Part shown: positions 36,301-48,324 of the stretch, piece by piece
Layout: each line of letters starts with the position of its first letter
Position numbering within the stretch: position 1 is the first letter of the stretch
From: Epiperipatus broadwayi
Taxonomy: Eukaryota; Onychophora; Udeonychophora; Euonychophora; Peripatidae
Assembly (NCBI GenBank): GCA_028023455.1
Contig: JAQFVV010000042.1
Span: forward strand, 7,835,922-7,899,921
Direction: 5' to 3'
DNA length: 64,000 nucleotides
The notes under the pieces: generated by a model
What the model was told of the DNA's origin: nothing
Seen by the model: the letters and a program-made list of their open reading frames with translations, nothing else
The model's database searches: none
Made by a program: the position numbers and the translations under genes

Positions 36301-36329
36301 ACTTTACATGATCAGTTTTCTCATTTAAT

Positions 36330-36640
36330 GCCTCCGGCATTGGATTGCACATTCTAGCAGTGGGCTAGAATATCATTAATAGATTAACCATCAACGATAC
36401 CTATGGCCAGATCAAGACTACACAAATGCAAACCCCAAACATATTTCCTGACTATAGCATCTCTCCATACTGCTGGAACAACACCCACCATCCAAAACAT
36501 TTTGTTTTGAGAATAAGTCTCAGGGGCCATCCGGCCATATATGTTATATTTAGCTGGCATGCCTGGATGACAGGCACACAAATCCAGGGCTTGAAATATA
36601 CCCAGGCTAACTCATAATCTTGATCAAGCAACCCAGCACA
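36330..36640. other. Unassigned GC-richer block
   Basis: About 300 bases noticeably richer in G and C than the surroundings. Both strands stay open for about 65 codons (36426-36617 plus, 36581-36384 minus), which happens easily in such a block. No motif is recognised. It may be an old repeat or part of an LTR. Confidence 0.25.
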
Positions 36641-36698
36641 GTGCTAATTAACATATGGAAATATTTCTAACCTTTAAGTTACTGGTGACACAGTTAAA

Positions 36699-36718
36699 AG
36701 AGAGAGAGAGAGAGAGAA
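36699..36718. repeat. GA microsatellite
   Basis: Nine to ten AG units in a row. Confidence 0.9.
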
Positions 36719-37079
36719 AATGTAGACCAAGCAACATTTAAGCAAAGATTTTTTTAATTCACACACATATTTAAATAATATAACAGTATAATTTAATTCA
36801 GAAAGTAAATAAGTACACATTAATTGCTAGAAAATCAATATTACTGATTGTCCTTCATTTATAGTTCATTTCAATTTAAAAAATATATATCTAGACAATT
36901 TATGATTAAAAAGTATATTTACCTAGGGTTTTTATTAAGTTAACATGACATCATCTTTCTGCAGTTGACACTTTACCTTAGATTCTGATTTCCAAATGAT
37001 TGATCTCCAGTGATGGCTTCATGGGTTTCCTTTCATACTTCTGATGGACAATGATAGAGAGTATGCAGACATGTCTACA

Positions 37080-37411
37080 TTATGTATGAGTCATTGATTC
37101 TAGTTGAGAGCTGTTGACGGAACCAAGGACTCGGGGCATGAAGCTTAGGCAAACATTCCAAACATTTTTTGCAACCCATGATGCTACTTCTGTGACTTCT
37201 ATGTTTATATTTTCTGCAGCAGTAAGGACTGTCTCATTGATGTCATATTAACTATGCTCTCAGTGCTGACAAATGACTCAATGAACTTAGCAACTGATGA
37301 CGAATTGAACTGACTTTGAGAAAACTTCTGAAAAACAATCTGGAAACTGCAAACTTGAACTGAAACTGGAAACAATGGACCAGCTGCCTTTTTTGTACCT
37401 AACTCTGCCAT
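37080..37411 (-). pseudogene. Unidentified small protein with one frameshift
   Basis: The minus strand opens with an ATG at 37411 (MAELGTKKAAGPLFPVSVQV) and reads 68 codons. Near 37240, a shift into the neighbouring frame continues as DINETVLTAAENINIEVTEV and ends at a stop at 37082-37080. Together this spans about 110 codons of plausible soluble, helix-rich protein. The codon composition is far less AT-biased than the surroundings, which suggests real coding ancestry. I do not recognise the family. It could be a processed gene copy, a host gene with a sequencing indel, or an unusual gag-like protein. An AATAAA lies downstream on the minus strand near 36935. Confidence 0.4.
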
Positions 37412-37429
37412 TGTTTATTTTTTTATCAT

Positions 37430-38357
37430 AATTTTAATTTGGTTTAATTAATTTTACATTTTTATCTAACTTTTTTTTAGATTCATCTACTATCTTATTG
37501 CATTCATGCCGATGAGATATTTTACAACAGTTTTTTTTTTACTAATTAATACTATTGTCAATTTTATTTTAAAACATATCATATTTATTTATTCTTTTAA
37601 CATTTACTTTTTTTTTTAATTTATAAAAAGAAGAGAGTGGGTCTTAAATCTTTATCTCACCTGATTCTTTTTTCCCACTTTATTTTTTAAAAAAAACAAT
37701 GATGCAATCTTTTATTTTATTGATTTCATTTTTACAAATATACCTTTTTTAAACTATTTTTTGTTTCTCTTTTTTTAATAATTTGTTTATTTATTTTAAA
37801 TTATAAAATGTGTAATGCAGATAGATAAATGTATATGTTTTTACAACATATATTTAGCAATAGTTACAATATATTTATTAACTCATTAAAATAAATTTTG
37901 TTTTTATTTAATTGTTTTTCATGGAAATTAAAATAAAAGTGAACAAGTTGTATACTAAATAAGGCAGAAGTTGATAGATTCTAATTAAAGCAGAGCAGGT
38001 GCATAGAAAAATAAATAAGCTATGCTAAATCAATGTAAATAAATGATAATAATCTTAATAATTTTAATCTCAAAACCTTAAAAAAATGTTCTTTTTAATT
38101 AAGAGATTTGAAAAATGTTGATGCTTATAATATTGAAATATTTTATTATCCAGTTTAAAAGATTAATAAACAGATATATGTTATTTTGGAAATTATTATA
38201 ATTTAAAATCATATACTATTTTATACCATTAAGTATAAACTGAACATTGGCTTGTATATATCTTCTAACCCCTTTTTTTTGATAGTGTGATTTATAAAAT
38301 CTTTTAATTTGAATCCAGAAATACAATTAAATTAAAGAATAAACAGATAATAATAAA
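37430..38357. other. AT-rich DNA, nothing recognised
   Basis: Rich in poly(T) and TTTA words on the plus strand. A short phrase around 37960-38060 (AAGGCAGAAGTTGATAGATTCT) recurs at 39420-39480 next to the element at 38358, so an older duplicated repeat may flank that element. Confidence 0.5.
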
Positions 38358-39386
38358 TACCCTATTATTTCGAATATAACATGCCCTCGAATTTAAGATG
38401 CAGTAGTATTTTAAATCTGAAAAATTGGAAAAAAATTTCACTCTCAAATGCAAGATACATATACGTACATAAATAGGAAATAATATAAATATAATAAAGT
38501 CACCTAATTTATTGTGAATCTTCTTCACATATATGGTACTTTCACTTTCTACATCTTCACTTTCAGAACTTGAATTCTCATTTTCACTATTTTATCAGGA
38601 TACATCATCTTCAGGCCATTTAAATTGCAATTGATTGTTATAATTTCTTTGTCAATTTGCTTTTGTGTAAAAATACATTTTTCTATTAAAATATGAATCA
38701 CCTAAAATAATTTATATTCATACAAATATTTTATGAAAAAAATAAATGTGCCAAAAAGATTCTAAAGCACACATTTTTACTTTAAAAATCAAAACAAAAA
38801 TATCAGGATTGTTAAAATTGGTAAAATAATGTTAAAAGATTCTAAAACATATGTTTTCACTTTAAAAATTAAAAAGAAAATATCGGAATTGTCAAAATTG
38901 ACAAAATAATGTTAAAAGATTCTAAAAAGTACATTTTCGCTCAAAAATCTAAAGGAAGTTAACAGAACTGTCAAAATTTTGACAAGCACTCTCTTGTGTA
39001 GAGAACAACAAACAATCAATCAGTGCCTTAGAAGGCAGGCTTTTATCTCATTATTATATTGATTTTTTATTTATAAAAAAAATCTAAAGGTTATTTGGTA
39101 GAATTTTCTCAATAAAATAACAGTAACATAGACAAAATAACATTAAAAGTGGTTGTTTGAGAGAGAAGAGCCATTTACGAAATTAATCCAAAAAATATTG
39201 ACTAAAAAGAATTAACACACTTATACATAGGTAAAAATCATAATACTTGTGCATGTGTAGCATAAAGCAACATTCCACAGAAATAAAATGTTACAAACTT
39301 TTGTTTTGAATTTAAGACACTCCTCTTTTAGGGATCCAAAATTTGAAAAAAAAAAAGGTGCATTTTATATTTCAAGTAATATGGTA
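38358..39386. mobile_element. Putative Tc1/mariner-superfamily (pogo-like) element
   Basis: Inverted ends CCCTATTATTTCGAATATAA (38360 on) and, on the complement of the right end, CCATATTACTTGAAATATAA, share about 80 percent identity. Both are bordered by TA, the target of Tc1/mariner and pogo transposons. The word AATATAAGACGCACC-like just inside the ends resembles widespread pogo-type elements. The interior of about 1 kb has no transposase but contains three 80-bp tandem units. Non-autonomous and old. Confidence 0.5.
38758..38997. repeat. Three diverged 80-bp tandem units
   Basis: Units begin at 38758, 38838 and 38918 with GATTCTAAA and repeat TTTTAAAAAT and AATTGTCAAAATTG-like words at the same offsets. 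They lie inside the putative pogo-like element. Confidence 0.75.
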
Positions 39387-41930
39387 TTGTAAATTAGAAA
39401 AAAATCATTGTATCACTAAATAAGATAGAAGTTGATAGATTCTGAATAAATCAGGGTAGTTGCCCAGAATTAGCATAGATAAATAATAATAATTTTAGTA
39501 ATTACAATATCAAAATATTTTTTTTTTAAAATTAAGAGCTTTGAAAAAATTTGTATTGATAATATTCATATTCTCATTTTCAAATTGTTATTGAAATTAC
39601 TTAATTATTTTCAAAATTCAATAATCAACATTCTATAAAGTGAGCAGAAAAGATTGACAATCTTGTTATAATTTTAATTATTCATAACTTTCTTTTTTTT
39701 TTAATGTCAGTACAGTAAACATTTTATAAACAAAAGTATTTGTTGTATGTATATATAATTACCTGAAATTGTTAAAGTTAAATTGCCAATTTTTTTTATC
39801 TTCAATTTTTCTCTTATATTTGTAATAGTGTCACTTATAACTTCAAGAAATATAGTATTTTTAATTTCATGTATTATTGAAGTTTTATATGGACAATTTT
39901 AATAATATTAGAATCGTGTAAAGAATTCTATGTCCAGTTAAAGTTGTAATATAATAAATTTATTATTTTTTTCTCTGTTAAAGATATAGATTCTAAATTT
40001 TGAATAAACTGTTTTTCATTACTTCTGAGAATTGTTTATAATCTAAAGGGGAAATTATTAAAGTGAGTTTTTGCTACATTTAACTAGAGATGTGAAACTT
40101 GTATTAAAATTCTTCGAAAATGTTTTTCATAATCTATATTTTTAGTATTTAAAACAAAAGGTAATTTAGTAGATGCAGGGACATCTGTTGAGACTTGGAG
40201 GAATCACTATTGATACTACCAAGTGATAAATGGAACAAATATTGGGAGTATAGTTTTTTTTTATTAATTAAATAAATAAAAATAAAGTATTTTGTGCTAT
40301 CTTAAACAAAATTAAATAAAAATAAAATATGTTAGTTTTTTTTCAGACAGAATGTTGAAATTCTATGGCATTGAGAGATAGCATTTTATTTTTTGGATTT
40401 GATTTTCAGATCAAGCTAGATTTTGTTAGTTTGTAGAATTAGTCTTCTTTAGAGAAATTGTCTAAAGTTTTTTAAAATGATTTATTGTATTATCTTGAGA
40501 AAACACACAAACAAAGTGATTATTTTGACTTCATTTATTTACAAAAAGTAAACCTGACAACATTACCTATTTTTGTTTAGATTGCTTTATAGACAAAAAA
40601 AATCCCATTTGTCACTTTAAATGCTGTGTTTCATTTTATTTTGGTCAAGAAAGAAATTGATCTTTTTTTTTTTTTTGGTTTTATTTTTTCCCTTTCTCTG
40701 CAATTTCACAAAAAATCTTCATGTATCAATTATTGATATTCATCACCTGTGTAATTATGCAAAAAATGTAGTGGACATTTGACCTGAAAGCAGTGATAAA
40801 ATCTAGCAAATTCTTGGTCTTACTGAAAAATAGCAATGATAAACCTCTAAAAAAAGGTCACTTTGCATTAGATATACAGGAGAGTCACAAACTATGCTAT
40901 ATTTTTTTCATGCTCTTCTCAATGGACAAATATATATAGCATACAATGGCTCATTTGTGTTGATAAATATTGATTAGAATAGAATACATATTGTTTATTG
41001 GACTGCAAGTGTATAATACTTTTCAACACACACATATGTATAACACAGCCACTTTTTATATGTATAGTATGTATAAATTAAAATTATAAACAAATTTTTA
41101 AAAAAAATAATAATAATATAGTTAACAAACATCACATGACCACCATAGTTATTAACAATAAATTGATGGGACACATTTACATACATTTTTCATCCACTGG
41201 AAAAATAAAAATACGAAAATAAAACTTATTATACTATATTACAGTGAAATTCTTGATTTTTTTTTGCAAGTAAATATGCTCTGAATGATATTCTTTTTTT
41301 TTTTTTTAATAAGAAACATAGTAGACTAGTCTCTTTATCAAGAAACTATGATCTCTTTAAATGTTTTGATGTGTTTAAGTCAGTATTAGCTTTAAGTATG
41401 GTTTAAATTTTTTTATAAAATTGTTTGTATTATTCTTAGAAAATATGAACTACTGCATAATAAATTCATGGAAAAATGGTTATAAATTTTGATTTTTTTA
41501 AAAAAAAACACGATTGCATATGGTGGTACTCAGAAATGGAAAAAAGCTGCTCTAGATTATAAAATGTATTAAATTTATAAATTTTAATATTTTTTATTAT
41601 TTGCATTTTTTTTACATGGTTTTAGTTAGCATATAATTGAAGTCATGTAGTTTAATACATTATAGTTGTACATTCACTATATCAATTTTTCTTTTATATC
41701 ATTATAGTGAAATTTAATGTTGTCTAATAATACATGTTTTTTTAAAAACCTCTAACAAATGCATATTTGGGTATCCACATGATTATAATGTAAAAAGATT
41801 ATTTTTTTCTTTGTATATGCAAAAAAAGATCATTATTATTGATGAAGACATGATATTAAGATCATTTTAAATTCTTAATCAGTGCACTGATAATCATAAG
41901 ATCAATCTAGATTTATCTGTGATGTTTATT
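39387..41930. other. AT-rich DNA, mostly nothing recognised
   Basis: Low-GC sequence with T-rich tracts. At 41126-41152 the words AACATCACATGACCACCAT match the 3' end of the family-3 retroposon at 51460 (complement orientation), so a truncated copy probably ends here. No coding region seen. Confidence 0.5.
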
Positions 41931-42130
41931 CTCTAAATAACAATAACTAGATATCATTTATTGATCACTATTGGATAGCTAATTGGATTGGCTATTAGCT
42001 AGCTACTTGAAAATAAAATTTTAAATTTTCATCTGGAAAACAAATTCATGGTTCTGGCAAATTATATTCATTACCATTGTACCACAATTTCACCTTTTTA
42101 TTCATACAATTATACATCAGGTTTATTATT
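41930..42130. repeat. Diverged repeat shared with 44380-44640
   Basis: ACTAGATATC...TTGGCTATTAGCTAGCTACTTGAAAA here resembles GCTAGATACC...TTGGCTATGAGCCAGCTACTTGAAAA at 44455-44520. Both are followed by an A-rich stretch. The 44.4 kb copy also has a box B-like AGGTTCAAAGATGC on the minus strand, so an old tRNA-derived SINE is possible. Confidence 0.4.
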
Positions 42131-42392
42131 ATTTCATAAATGCAAAAATATTATGAGAATTAGGATTTAAATTTTTTTTTCCTTTGGCATAAAATACTTT
42201 ATATGCAAAAAGTAGCTGCTAATTTAAATGATTTTTAAAATTAAGTTTATGCATTTGATATTCATACATAAAATAGTGAGTGATGAAATATTCTTTTTTA
42301 AATAACAGTTGTGAGTAGTGTCTTGATTCTTTAGAGAAGTATTTATGACATTATTATACTTTACAAACTAATATTGATTTATTTATTTTCAG

Positions 42393-42500
42393 ATGGAAGT
42401 GCTCCTGCTTCTCCTAGTCACATTGCAGAAAAAATTTTTAAATTAGAAAGAAAAAGAAGGCGATCTCTTCCCAGAGTTAGTTTTTCATCTGTTTGCAGAG
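42393..42500 (+). CDS. Candidate host coding exon, phase 1 in and out
   Basis: A good acceptor (pyrimidine-rich tract, then TTTTCAG) precedes 42393. Only one frame stays open, starting with the last two bases of a codon: GSAPASPSHIAEKIFKLERK, then a basic RRRSLPRVSFSSVC segment. The exon is 108 bp and can end at AG|GCAAGT, a consensus GC-AG type donor at 42501. This makes it symmetric (phase 1 at both ends), so it could be skipped without changing frame. The composition (serine, proline, basic cluster) suggests a flexible regulatory segment, perhaps with phosphorylation or a nuclear localisation signal. Read on past the donor, the frame meets TAG after one more codon, so it could alternatively be a last exon. 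I do not recognise the protein. Confidence 0.5.
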
Positions 42501-42510
42501 GCAAGTAGAT

Positions 42511-44340
42511 TATTTTTAATACACAATTTTTTTTTGTGCATATAAAAGCCATTATAAAATAGGACTAACTAGTAGTGAATGTCTTGATATAACTAATGAA
42601 GTATTGTCTAGTTAAGTAAATTTTAAAATCAGTGAAATACAACCATTCAATTTAAATCAAAAGATATGTAATAAACATTTTTAAAATGAAAATTCTTAAA
42701 TAATATCCAACAATAAATTCGCCTGATTTTAATCTTCCTAAACATTATTAAAGTCTCATCAATAAGTTCATTACCACCCATGCTTATTAGAATTAAATAG
42801 ACTCTGATTCAAATATCCATGAAAAAAACAAAATGAAAATATAATGGTTACCCAATCTACACATACATTAGCACAATTAATAAAATCATGGGAAATCATC
42901 TGATAGTGGAAACCCTACTTTTTTTTTTTTTACAAAGATTATGAAAAGCTAGCTGTTTTTTAAAAAAAAATCCACATGCTAAATAAAGGAGAAAAGTAAT
43001 AGGATAAAAGAGTGAGTTTATTTTCAGAATGTGCAGTGGAGTAAGTTATATTATTATTATAATTAATTATTATTAATTTTTCACATAAAATTGGCTATTA
43101 AAATCAAGCCTTTAAATTGCAACTATCATGAACTAATCACATAGAAAAAGTAGAAAGAACTCTGTATCCTATTTTAAATATATTGCAAATGATAGAGCTG
43201 ATGGATTTTCAGGTGATAAAATATAAAGAAATGCATAGAAATTCAAACTACAAGATGGATTTTGCTATTGTATCTATAGACTCACAATCACTAATTACAT
43301 GATCCATGGTTTGTATTTAGTACATTAATAAAGATCAATGACTGTTAAATTCCATTTATGAAGTAGAATGATTGTTAGATGACCTGACTTATTGATGAAA
43401 TTTTAGTAACATCTAGGATGATCTGAAAAATAAATTTGTTTCAAGCTTTTTTAAGAAGTCCATTTTTTATGCTTAATTTCTTGGTTGTTTGAAAATATTC
43501 TTAGTTGAAGGTCCAAAATGGGAATATTTATATGAAATAAATCTTAGGTAGGAAAATTATATTTTCAGTTATTGATTAATTTAAACTATTTAAATGATTT
43601 GATTATATATAGTGAGGCAACTTTTTTTCTGATATCTAATGGAAAAATATGTGAAAGAACAGGAAATTATTACCAAGAGCAATATTTCTCATGGTAATAT
43701 TTAATTGAGTATTCATAACCCCTTAAAGGCATAGTATTTACCAGTAAGCTGTCTGTAACGTTTTTGTATTACAACACAAAGTAGTATTGACCGGCTTTCC
43801 AAAAATATTTATTTTTATAAATTATTTTAGATCTAATCTTAGATAAATAAAAAATTATGTTAGGCTATAATTCAAAGTTACTCCTAAATATCATGTATTA
43901 AAATTGGGTTTCAGTGTATAAATGGAGAATGTTGTTTTCAGATTACAATGTTTACCTATTGTTTAAGAGTATCTTGGCTGTTGGATTAGAATTATGATTT
44001 TGGTCCTTGAAAAAAACTCATAATTTTTATATCCTTATTAACATTTTTTTTATTTTATTTCTAAAAAGGATTTATTTTATGAAGTCAAAGCAATGTTACC
44101 AGGAGAGATGAATTTCTTGTATTTTGTTTTTGAAAACAAATATTTAATACATATTATGAAAAATATTTGTAATAAATAATTGAATAAAAAGTAAAGGTAA
44201 TTATTTGATTTGTCACTTTAGTTTTTTTATTTTCAAACTATTTTTATTGTTGATAACTTATTATTTGATGTATTTCCTTTCCGATTATATTGTAAAAGAT
44301 AAAACAAACAATCTAAAAATGGCTCACAGAGAATAAAAGT
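42511..44340. other. AT-rich, probably intronic
   Basis: No repeat boundary or coding region that I can support. If the exons at 42393 and 45989 belong to one gene, this is intron. Confidence 0.45.
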
Positions 44341-44379
44341 TTTTCTGCTAACCCCTTAAAGAGGAACAGTCAGGGATAA

Positions 44380-44640
44380 ATCAACATTCAAAACTTGGCA
44401 ATTGCTAGATGATGTGTTTGAATTGGTTTTCCATCGTTTCACTCTTTAACTAAGAATAGCTAGATACCCATTGAATGGCATTAGTTAGGTTGGCTATGAG
44501 CCAGCTACTTGAAAAAAAAAAAAACATAGCTTGTTGAAAAAAATTCCCAGTTTATCTGATGCATCTTTGAACCTAGGTTGCAGACATACTATCGATCACA
44601 AGACACATTGTGAAAATGTTCACTAATTACAAAAATCTTT
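44380..44640. repeat. Diverged repeat shared with 41930-42130
   Basis: Shares the GCTAGATACC and CCAGCTACTTGAAAA words with the earlier copy and carries an internal A-run at 44512-44524. The complement near 44560-44620 has a tRNA-like look (AGGTTCAAAGATGC). Confidence 0.4.
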
Positions 44641-44764
44641 GGTGGAGAAATATTAATGTTTTTAACTAAAATAATTTTACTGAATTTTTTAATATCTGTA
44701 TATTATATAATATGTGTAATGATCCTTCGAAGCATCGTGATATAGTATTTACTATTTTTTGTTT

Positions 44765-44915
44765 AATTAGAGGGGATTTGAACCCATACTTTTAAACTGC
44801 CTTCAGTCATCCATTCCATCTTATATAATCGATACACATGACCTCATACATGTGAAAAAGTTAAATGATCTTCAATATTCGTATTTCGTGCTGAATCAGC
44901 CTTCGTCAGTTAGGC
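44765..44915 (-). repeat. Family-2 retroposon arm with ribozyme-like motif and tRNA-like segment
   Basis: On the minus strand the order is CTGACGA (44909-44903), a short stem containing GCTG and CAGC, GAAA, and a 3-bp hairpin ATA-CGAA-TAT. Further on comes a tRNA-like stretch ending in GGGTTCAAATCCCCTC (about 44785-44770), a strong box B. It matches the right arm of 972-1616. GAAA is intact here, but stem II is damaged next to the core. Confidence 0.6.
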
Positions 44916-45130
44916 TGCCTTGAATAGTTCCTGAATCGAGTGGTAGCAAAGTAAAATGATACAAAACATCATTCAATCAATACAACACTTGCCTGCTCGA
45001 ACATCATATGATCTTTCGAGCAACTAACCGTATAACTATTTTTTGTTTTATTTTTAAATGTTATACTTCATTTAAACAAATATATTTATTTCTATCTACT
45101 TTTAATACTATACTTATAGAGGAATGTAAT

Positions 45131-45225
45131 CATAAACGTATGACCAAAGACGTGAAAAAGATCTATGATACTCAAGGTGCACTTTTCATGCTGAACTAGC
45201 ACTCATTAGCTGGCCCAGATCACAA
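45131..45225 (-). repeat. Second family-2 fragment in the same orientation
   Basis: The minus strand reads CTAATGA (45209-45203), stem GTGCT/AGCAT with loop AGTTC, GAAA, and then a short hairpin AAG-TGCAC-CTT. CTAATGA differs from the hammerhead CUGAUGA at one essential base. The stem that follows GAAA has changed on both sides relative to the other copies (AAG/CTT versus ATA/TAT), so pairing is kept. Confidence 0.5.
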
Positions 45226-45639
45226 TCTCTTACACATATCTATCATTGTTTAAGTATATATACAGATAACAAATTACTAGTTTAATTGATGTGTCAAACG
45301 TTCTTACAACTTTGACACAAATCACTTAATGAAAGTGTAACTTCAATACATTAACCGCTGCCTTAATATATTTATATTATATATGCACGCACACACACAC
45401 CTGCATATATTTGGACTATTGAAGTTTTTTTAAAAAATATTGCTTTTATTATTATTATTTTTTTTTTGTAAAAGTTAATTGTTTACGTTCCAGTCTTTTG
45501 AATTTGTTGCAAATTCAAAGGTAAACTATGACAAAGTCTAGATTTAAAATATTTTATTGTTGGTTTCTTGACTTTAAGCAAATGTTTTAGCCATCAAAGT
45601 TTATAAAGCATGCTTTGTTGAGATAGTAACCCATCATTT

Positions 45640-45988
45640 GAAAGAATCCTCCCCTTGTCTGCTTCTGGTGTTAAAATTTGGCCGTTTGAGTTCACAACTT
45701 CAAAACTTTAAAAGTTGATTTGGAATCTTCCTCAAAAGGTAAGATAGGTTGGGGATTTCTGATGTGACCAATCATTCACATCTCTTATAGTAGCAATTTT
45801 TCTAGCACTTTGTTCCACTTGGGTTCTTCTCTAAACCCCTCTTTCAATCTTTATCCCTACACCTTATTGTAAGAAATTAGAAACTTCAGCTATCAAATAT
45901 GGCTGAAGAATTGTTTGATCCAGTTTTAATTCTGAAAAAGTATTTTTATATAGATATTAAATCAAATATTTTTTAAACAAAATATGAT
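45640..45988 (+). promoter_or_regulatory. Candidate promoter and 5' leader of an alternative first exon
   Basis: This stretch is clearly more complex and less AT-rich than its surroundings. It contains a GACCAATCA word (CCAAT box type) at about 45777-45785 and pyrimidine-rich runs near 45825-45865 that could hold transcription starts. A short upstream reading frame, MAEELFDPVLILKKYF onward, occupies 45899-45976 and ends 12 bases before the exon ATG; it could dampen translation. This is inference; no start-site data exist. AAAG|GTAAGA at 45738 could be an alternative donor. Confidence 0.35.
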
Positions 45989-46106
45989 ATGGAAGTAATT
46001 AAAAAAAGAATTTCCTGGTCAAAAACATGGTCTCCACAAACATTATCTGAAAATATTTCTTCCGTTTCTCTGGGTTCTCCATTTTGGCCTTTGATTCCTG
46101 TCAGTT
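45989..46106 (+). CDS. Candidate alternative first coding exon
   Basis: ATG at 45989 opens MEVIKKRISWSKTWSPQTLS followed by a serine-rich and then hydrophobic ENISSVSLGSPFWPLIPVS segment. The frame runs into a strong donor, GTT|GTAAGT at 46107, leaving one base of the next codon (phase 1), the same phase as the exon at 42393-42500. An acceptor upstream is poor (A-rich), so a first exon is more likely than an internal one. Tryptophan and proline codons and low A/T at third positions argue against chance. The product is not recognised; it would be a short isoform-specific N terminus of the same host gene. Confidence 0.45.
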
Positions 46107-46109
46107 GTA

Positions 46110-47529
46110 AGTAAAAACTTTCTGATTAATATTTAATGTCCATAATCTATTTGTAAATAATAAAAAAATGTATAGAAAGTTTTTTTTAAATATATAATAT
46201 ATGCAAACCCACAACTGTGAATAATAATTACTAATATATTGCTTTTAAAAGTTGCTTGCTCATTTATAAAAAATTACAATAATGTACTTAAAACACTTTT
46301 CTGATTTATTAAATAATTTCATAAATTGTTTTATTGGAAAAAAAAATGTATGCGTAAATATAATGTATAATCTCGCATGGACTACATAAAAAAAAAAAAA
46401 AAAGAGCCCTGCAAACATTTAAATTTCTCAGTAGCTTTTATTCTCAACTATTGTCGTCCAGGTACCTCTTCTTATTGATAAGCTCTTCCATTGGTAGACT
46501 AGTTGCTAGGGGATAATAAATTAGCCATTGTATTTTGGCTAGAAACTTGACTTTCCCCTCTCTATGAAAAAGTTTTAAATATATTTATTTAAAGACGTTT
46601 TTTATTTTTACTATCACCAGAAATTTTAATCATTTTCTTTGAAGAAAGTTGCATATTAATATTCATTTAAACTTGTAAATATTTCTTACGCATGCATTTT
46701 TTTAACTCTATATATATATGAACGCAAATATATTTATCTGTACATGGAGTGTGTATTTGAAGTTAAATTTATATTTAGAAGCACTGTATTAGTTAAACAT
46801 TAAAAATTGACCCCCCCCCCCAGAAATTTGAATAGTTAGTGATTTGTTTTGGTTTTGATATTTGCTTTATCTACTTGATTGGCAGTTTTAATTTGATACT
46901 GTTTTAGATAATTCAAATATATTTATACCTATTTAAATAACTGTGACTTTTTTATTTATAGTTTACCAAAATATTATTAGTTAAATTAATTTTAATATTT
47001 ACACTTTTAAAGAAAATAAAGTCTCTATATAAAACATGAGATAGAAATATTAAAAATAATTGGAACGCAATTAAAAATTATGGGAATTGTAGCATATATT
47101 TGTGTTGTTTTATTCTTTTCATTCGAGAAGTCTGCCTTGATAGTAAAACCAATTGGTTGTAAAAATATTAGTTTTAAAATTTTGGCTAGTTTTACATAAA
47201 TTATTTTAATTTGAATTTGATATAATTTATTTAAAAATAGGAAAATATAATGTAAACATATATGTCTGTCGCACACCTGTTAAGAAACCGTGGATTTTGT
47301 GATAGATTTAAACTTCAGTTTTAATTTTTAACTCACAATCGGTATGAGTAATTCTTGCTTATTTTAAATTATAATAATTATAATATATAAAAAAAGAATT
47401 GGATTTATGTTGTAGTTTGTAAGTGGTACAATTGTTATATTTGTTTACTTGCAATATTAACAAATAACCAAATGTTTGTTGTTTAGAAGACCTTATGATG
47501 TTAGAGCACATAAGTGACATTGAGCTTTG
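46110..47529. other. AT-rich, probably intronic
   Basis: No gene seen. A poly(C) run lies at 46811-46820. The minus-strand frame 47276-47025 is typical AT-rich noise. Confidence 0.45.
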
Positions 47530-48320
47530 ATCTAGAAAGCTTTAACTCTTGAGTTCATGACATTACTACTATGCTAAATTGCATAAGACAGCACATTCTT
47601 TGGAACATATAGTATTTTTCTCACTTTCTTTGAGTAAGAATAGGAATATGAAAAGCTGACTAAACTGTGACAAAAAATTTAGGGAGATAAACTCTTAAGG
47701 CAGTTGATACTAAATGCATTCTTTTTCTGCATCACTTGTAATCAATCCTGTTTTATATCCATATGGGCATTGTACTATTTTGGAACTTACCAGATGACCA
47801 AGAGAAATCTGGGTATATTAGTAAATTATGTGAAGCTGGAAGTCTGCAGAAATAAGTGACAAAAACTGATAATAGCCTTGTTGTGACTAAGATAAACCTG
47901 GAAAGCAACAATAATAAATTATAAATTCTATCTAATTGATATTCTAGTCACATGCAAGGTTACTTTCATCTCCAGTCACTTTTATTTCTATAGACTTACA
48001 GCTTCGTATAATCTATTAATATGCCCAGTTTCCTCTTGATTGTCTTGATATGTTTAAAAAGTATATAATATCCATACATCTGAATATTAGACAGGAATGA
48101 TTACAAGTGATGCAGAAAAAGGAAGGATCTAAGATCAAATGCCTTAAGAATCTCTCTCCCTAGATTTTTTGTTAGAGTTTATACAGCTTTTTATATTCCT
48201 ATTTCTACTCAAAAGCAGTGAGAAAGATACTATAATCTTTTCCAAAGAATGTACTGCCTTATATAATTTAGCATAGTAGTAAAAGTGAAGACTCAAGAGA
48301 TAAAAGTTTATGGATAAAAA
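47530..48320. repeat. Inverted repeat with 250-bp arms and 300-bp spacer
   Basis: Left arm about 47530-47760 matches the complement of about 48055-48320. For example, CTACTATGCTAAAT is shared near 47565 and near 48275, and TTTTTCTGCATCACTTGTAATCA near 47725 is the complement of 48090-48115. The identity is about 80 percent or more by eye. No tRNA-like sequence or transposase is visible in the spacer. Probably a MITE-like or fold-back element; no target duplication was found. Confidence 0.7.
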
Positions 48321-48324
48321 TTCT

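Noticed and set aside
42391-42446. ATG frame MEVLLLLLVTLQKKFLN at the candidate exon, which looks like a signal peptide
   Set aside because: It hits a stop after 17 codons, whereas the frame entered from the splice acceptor is open across the exon.
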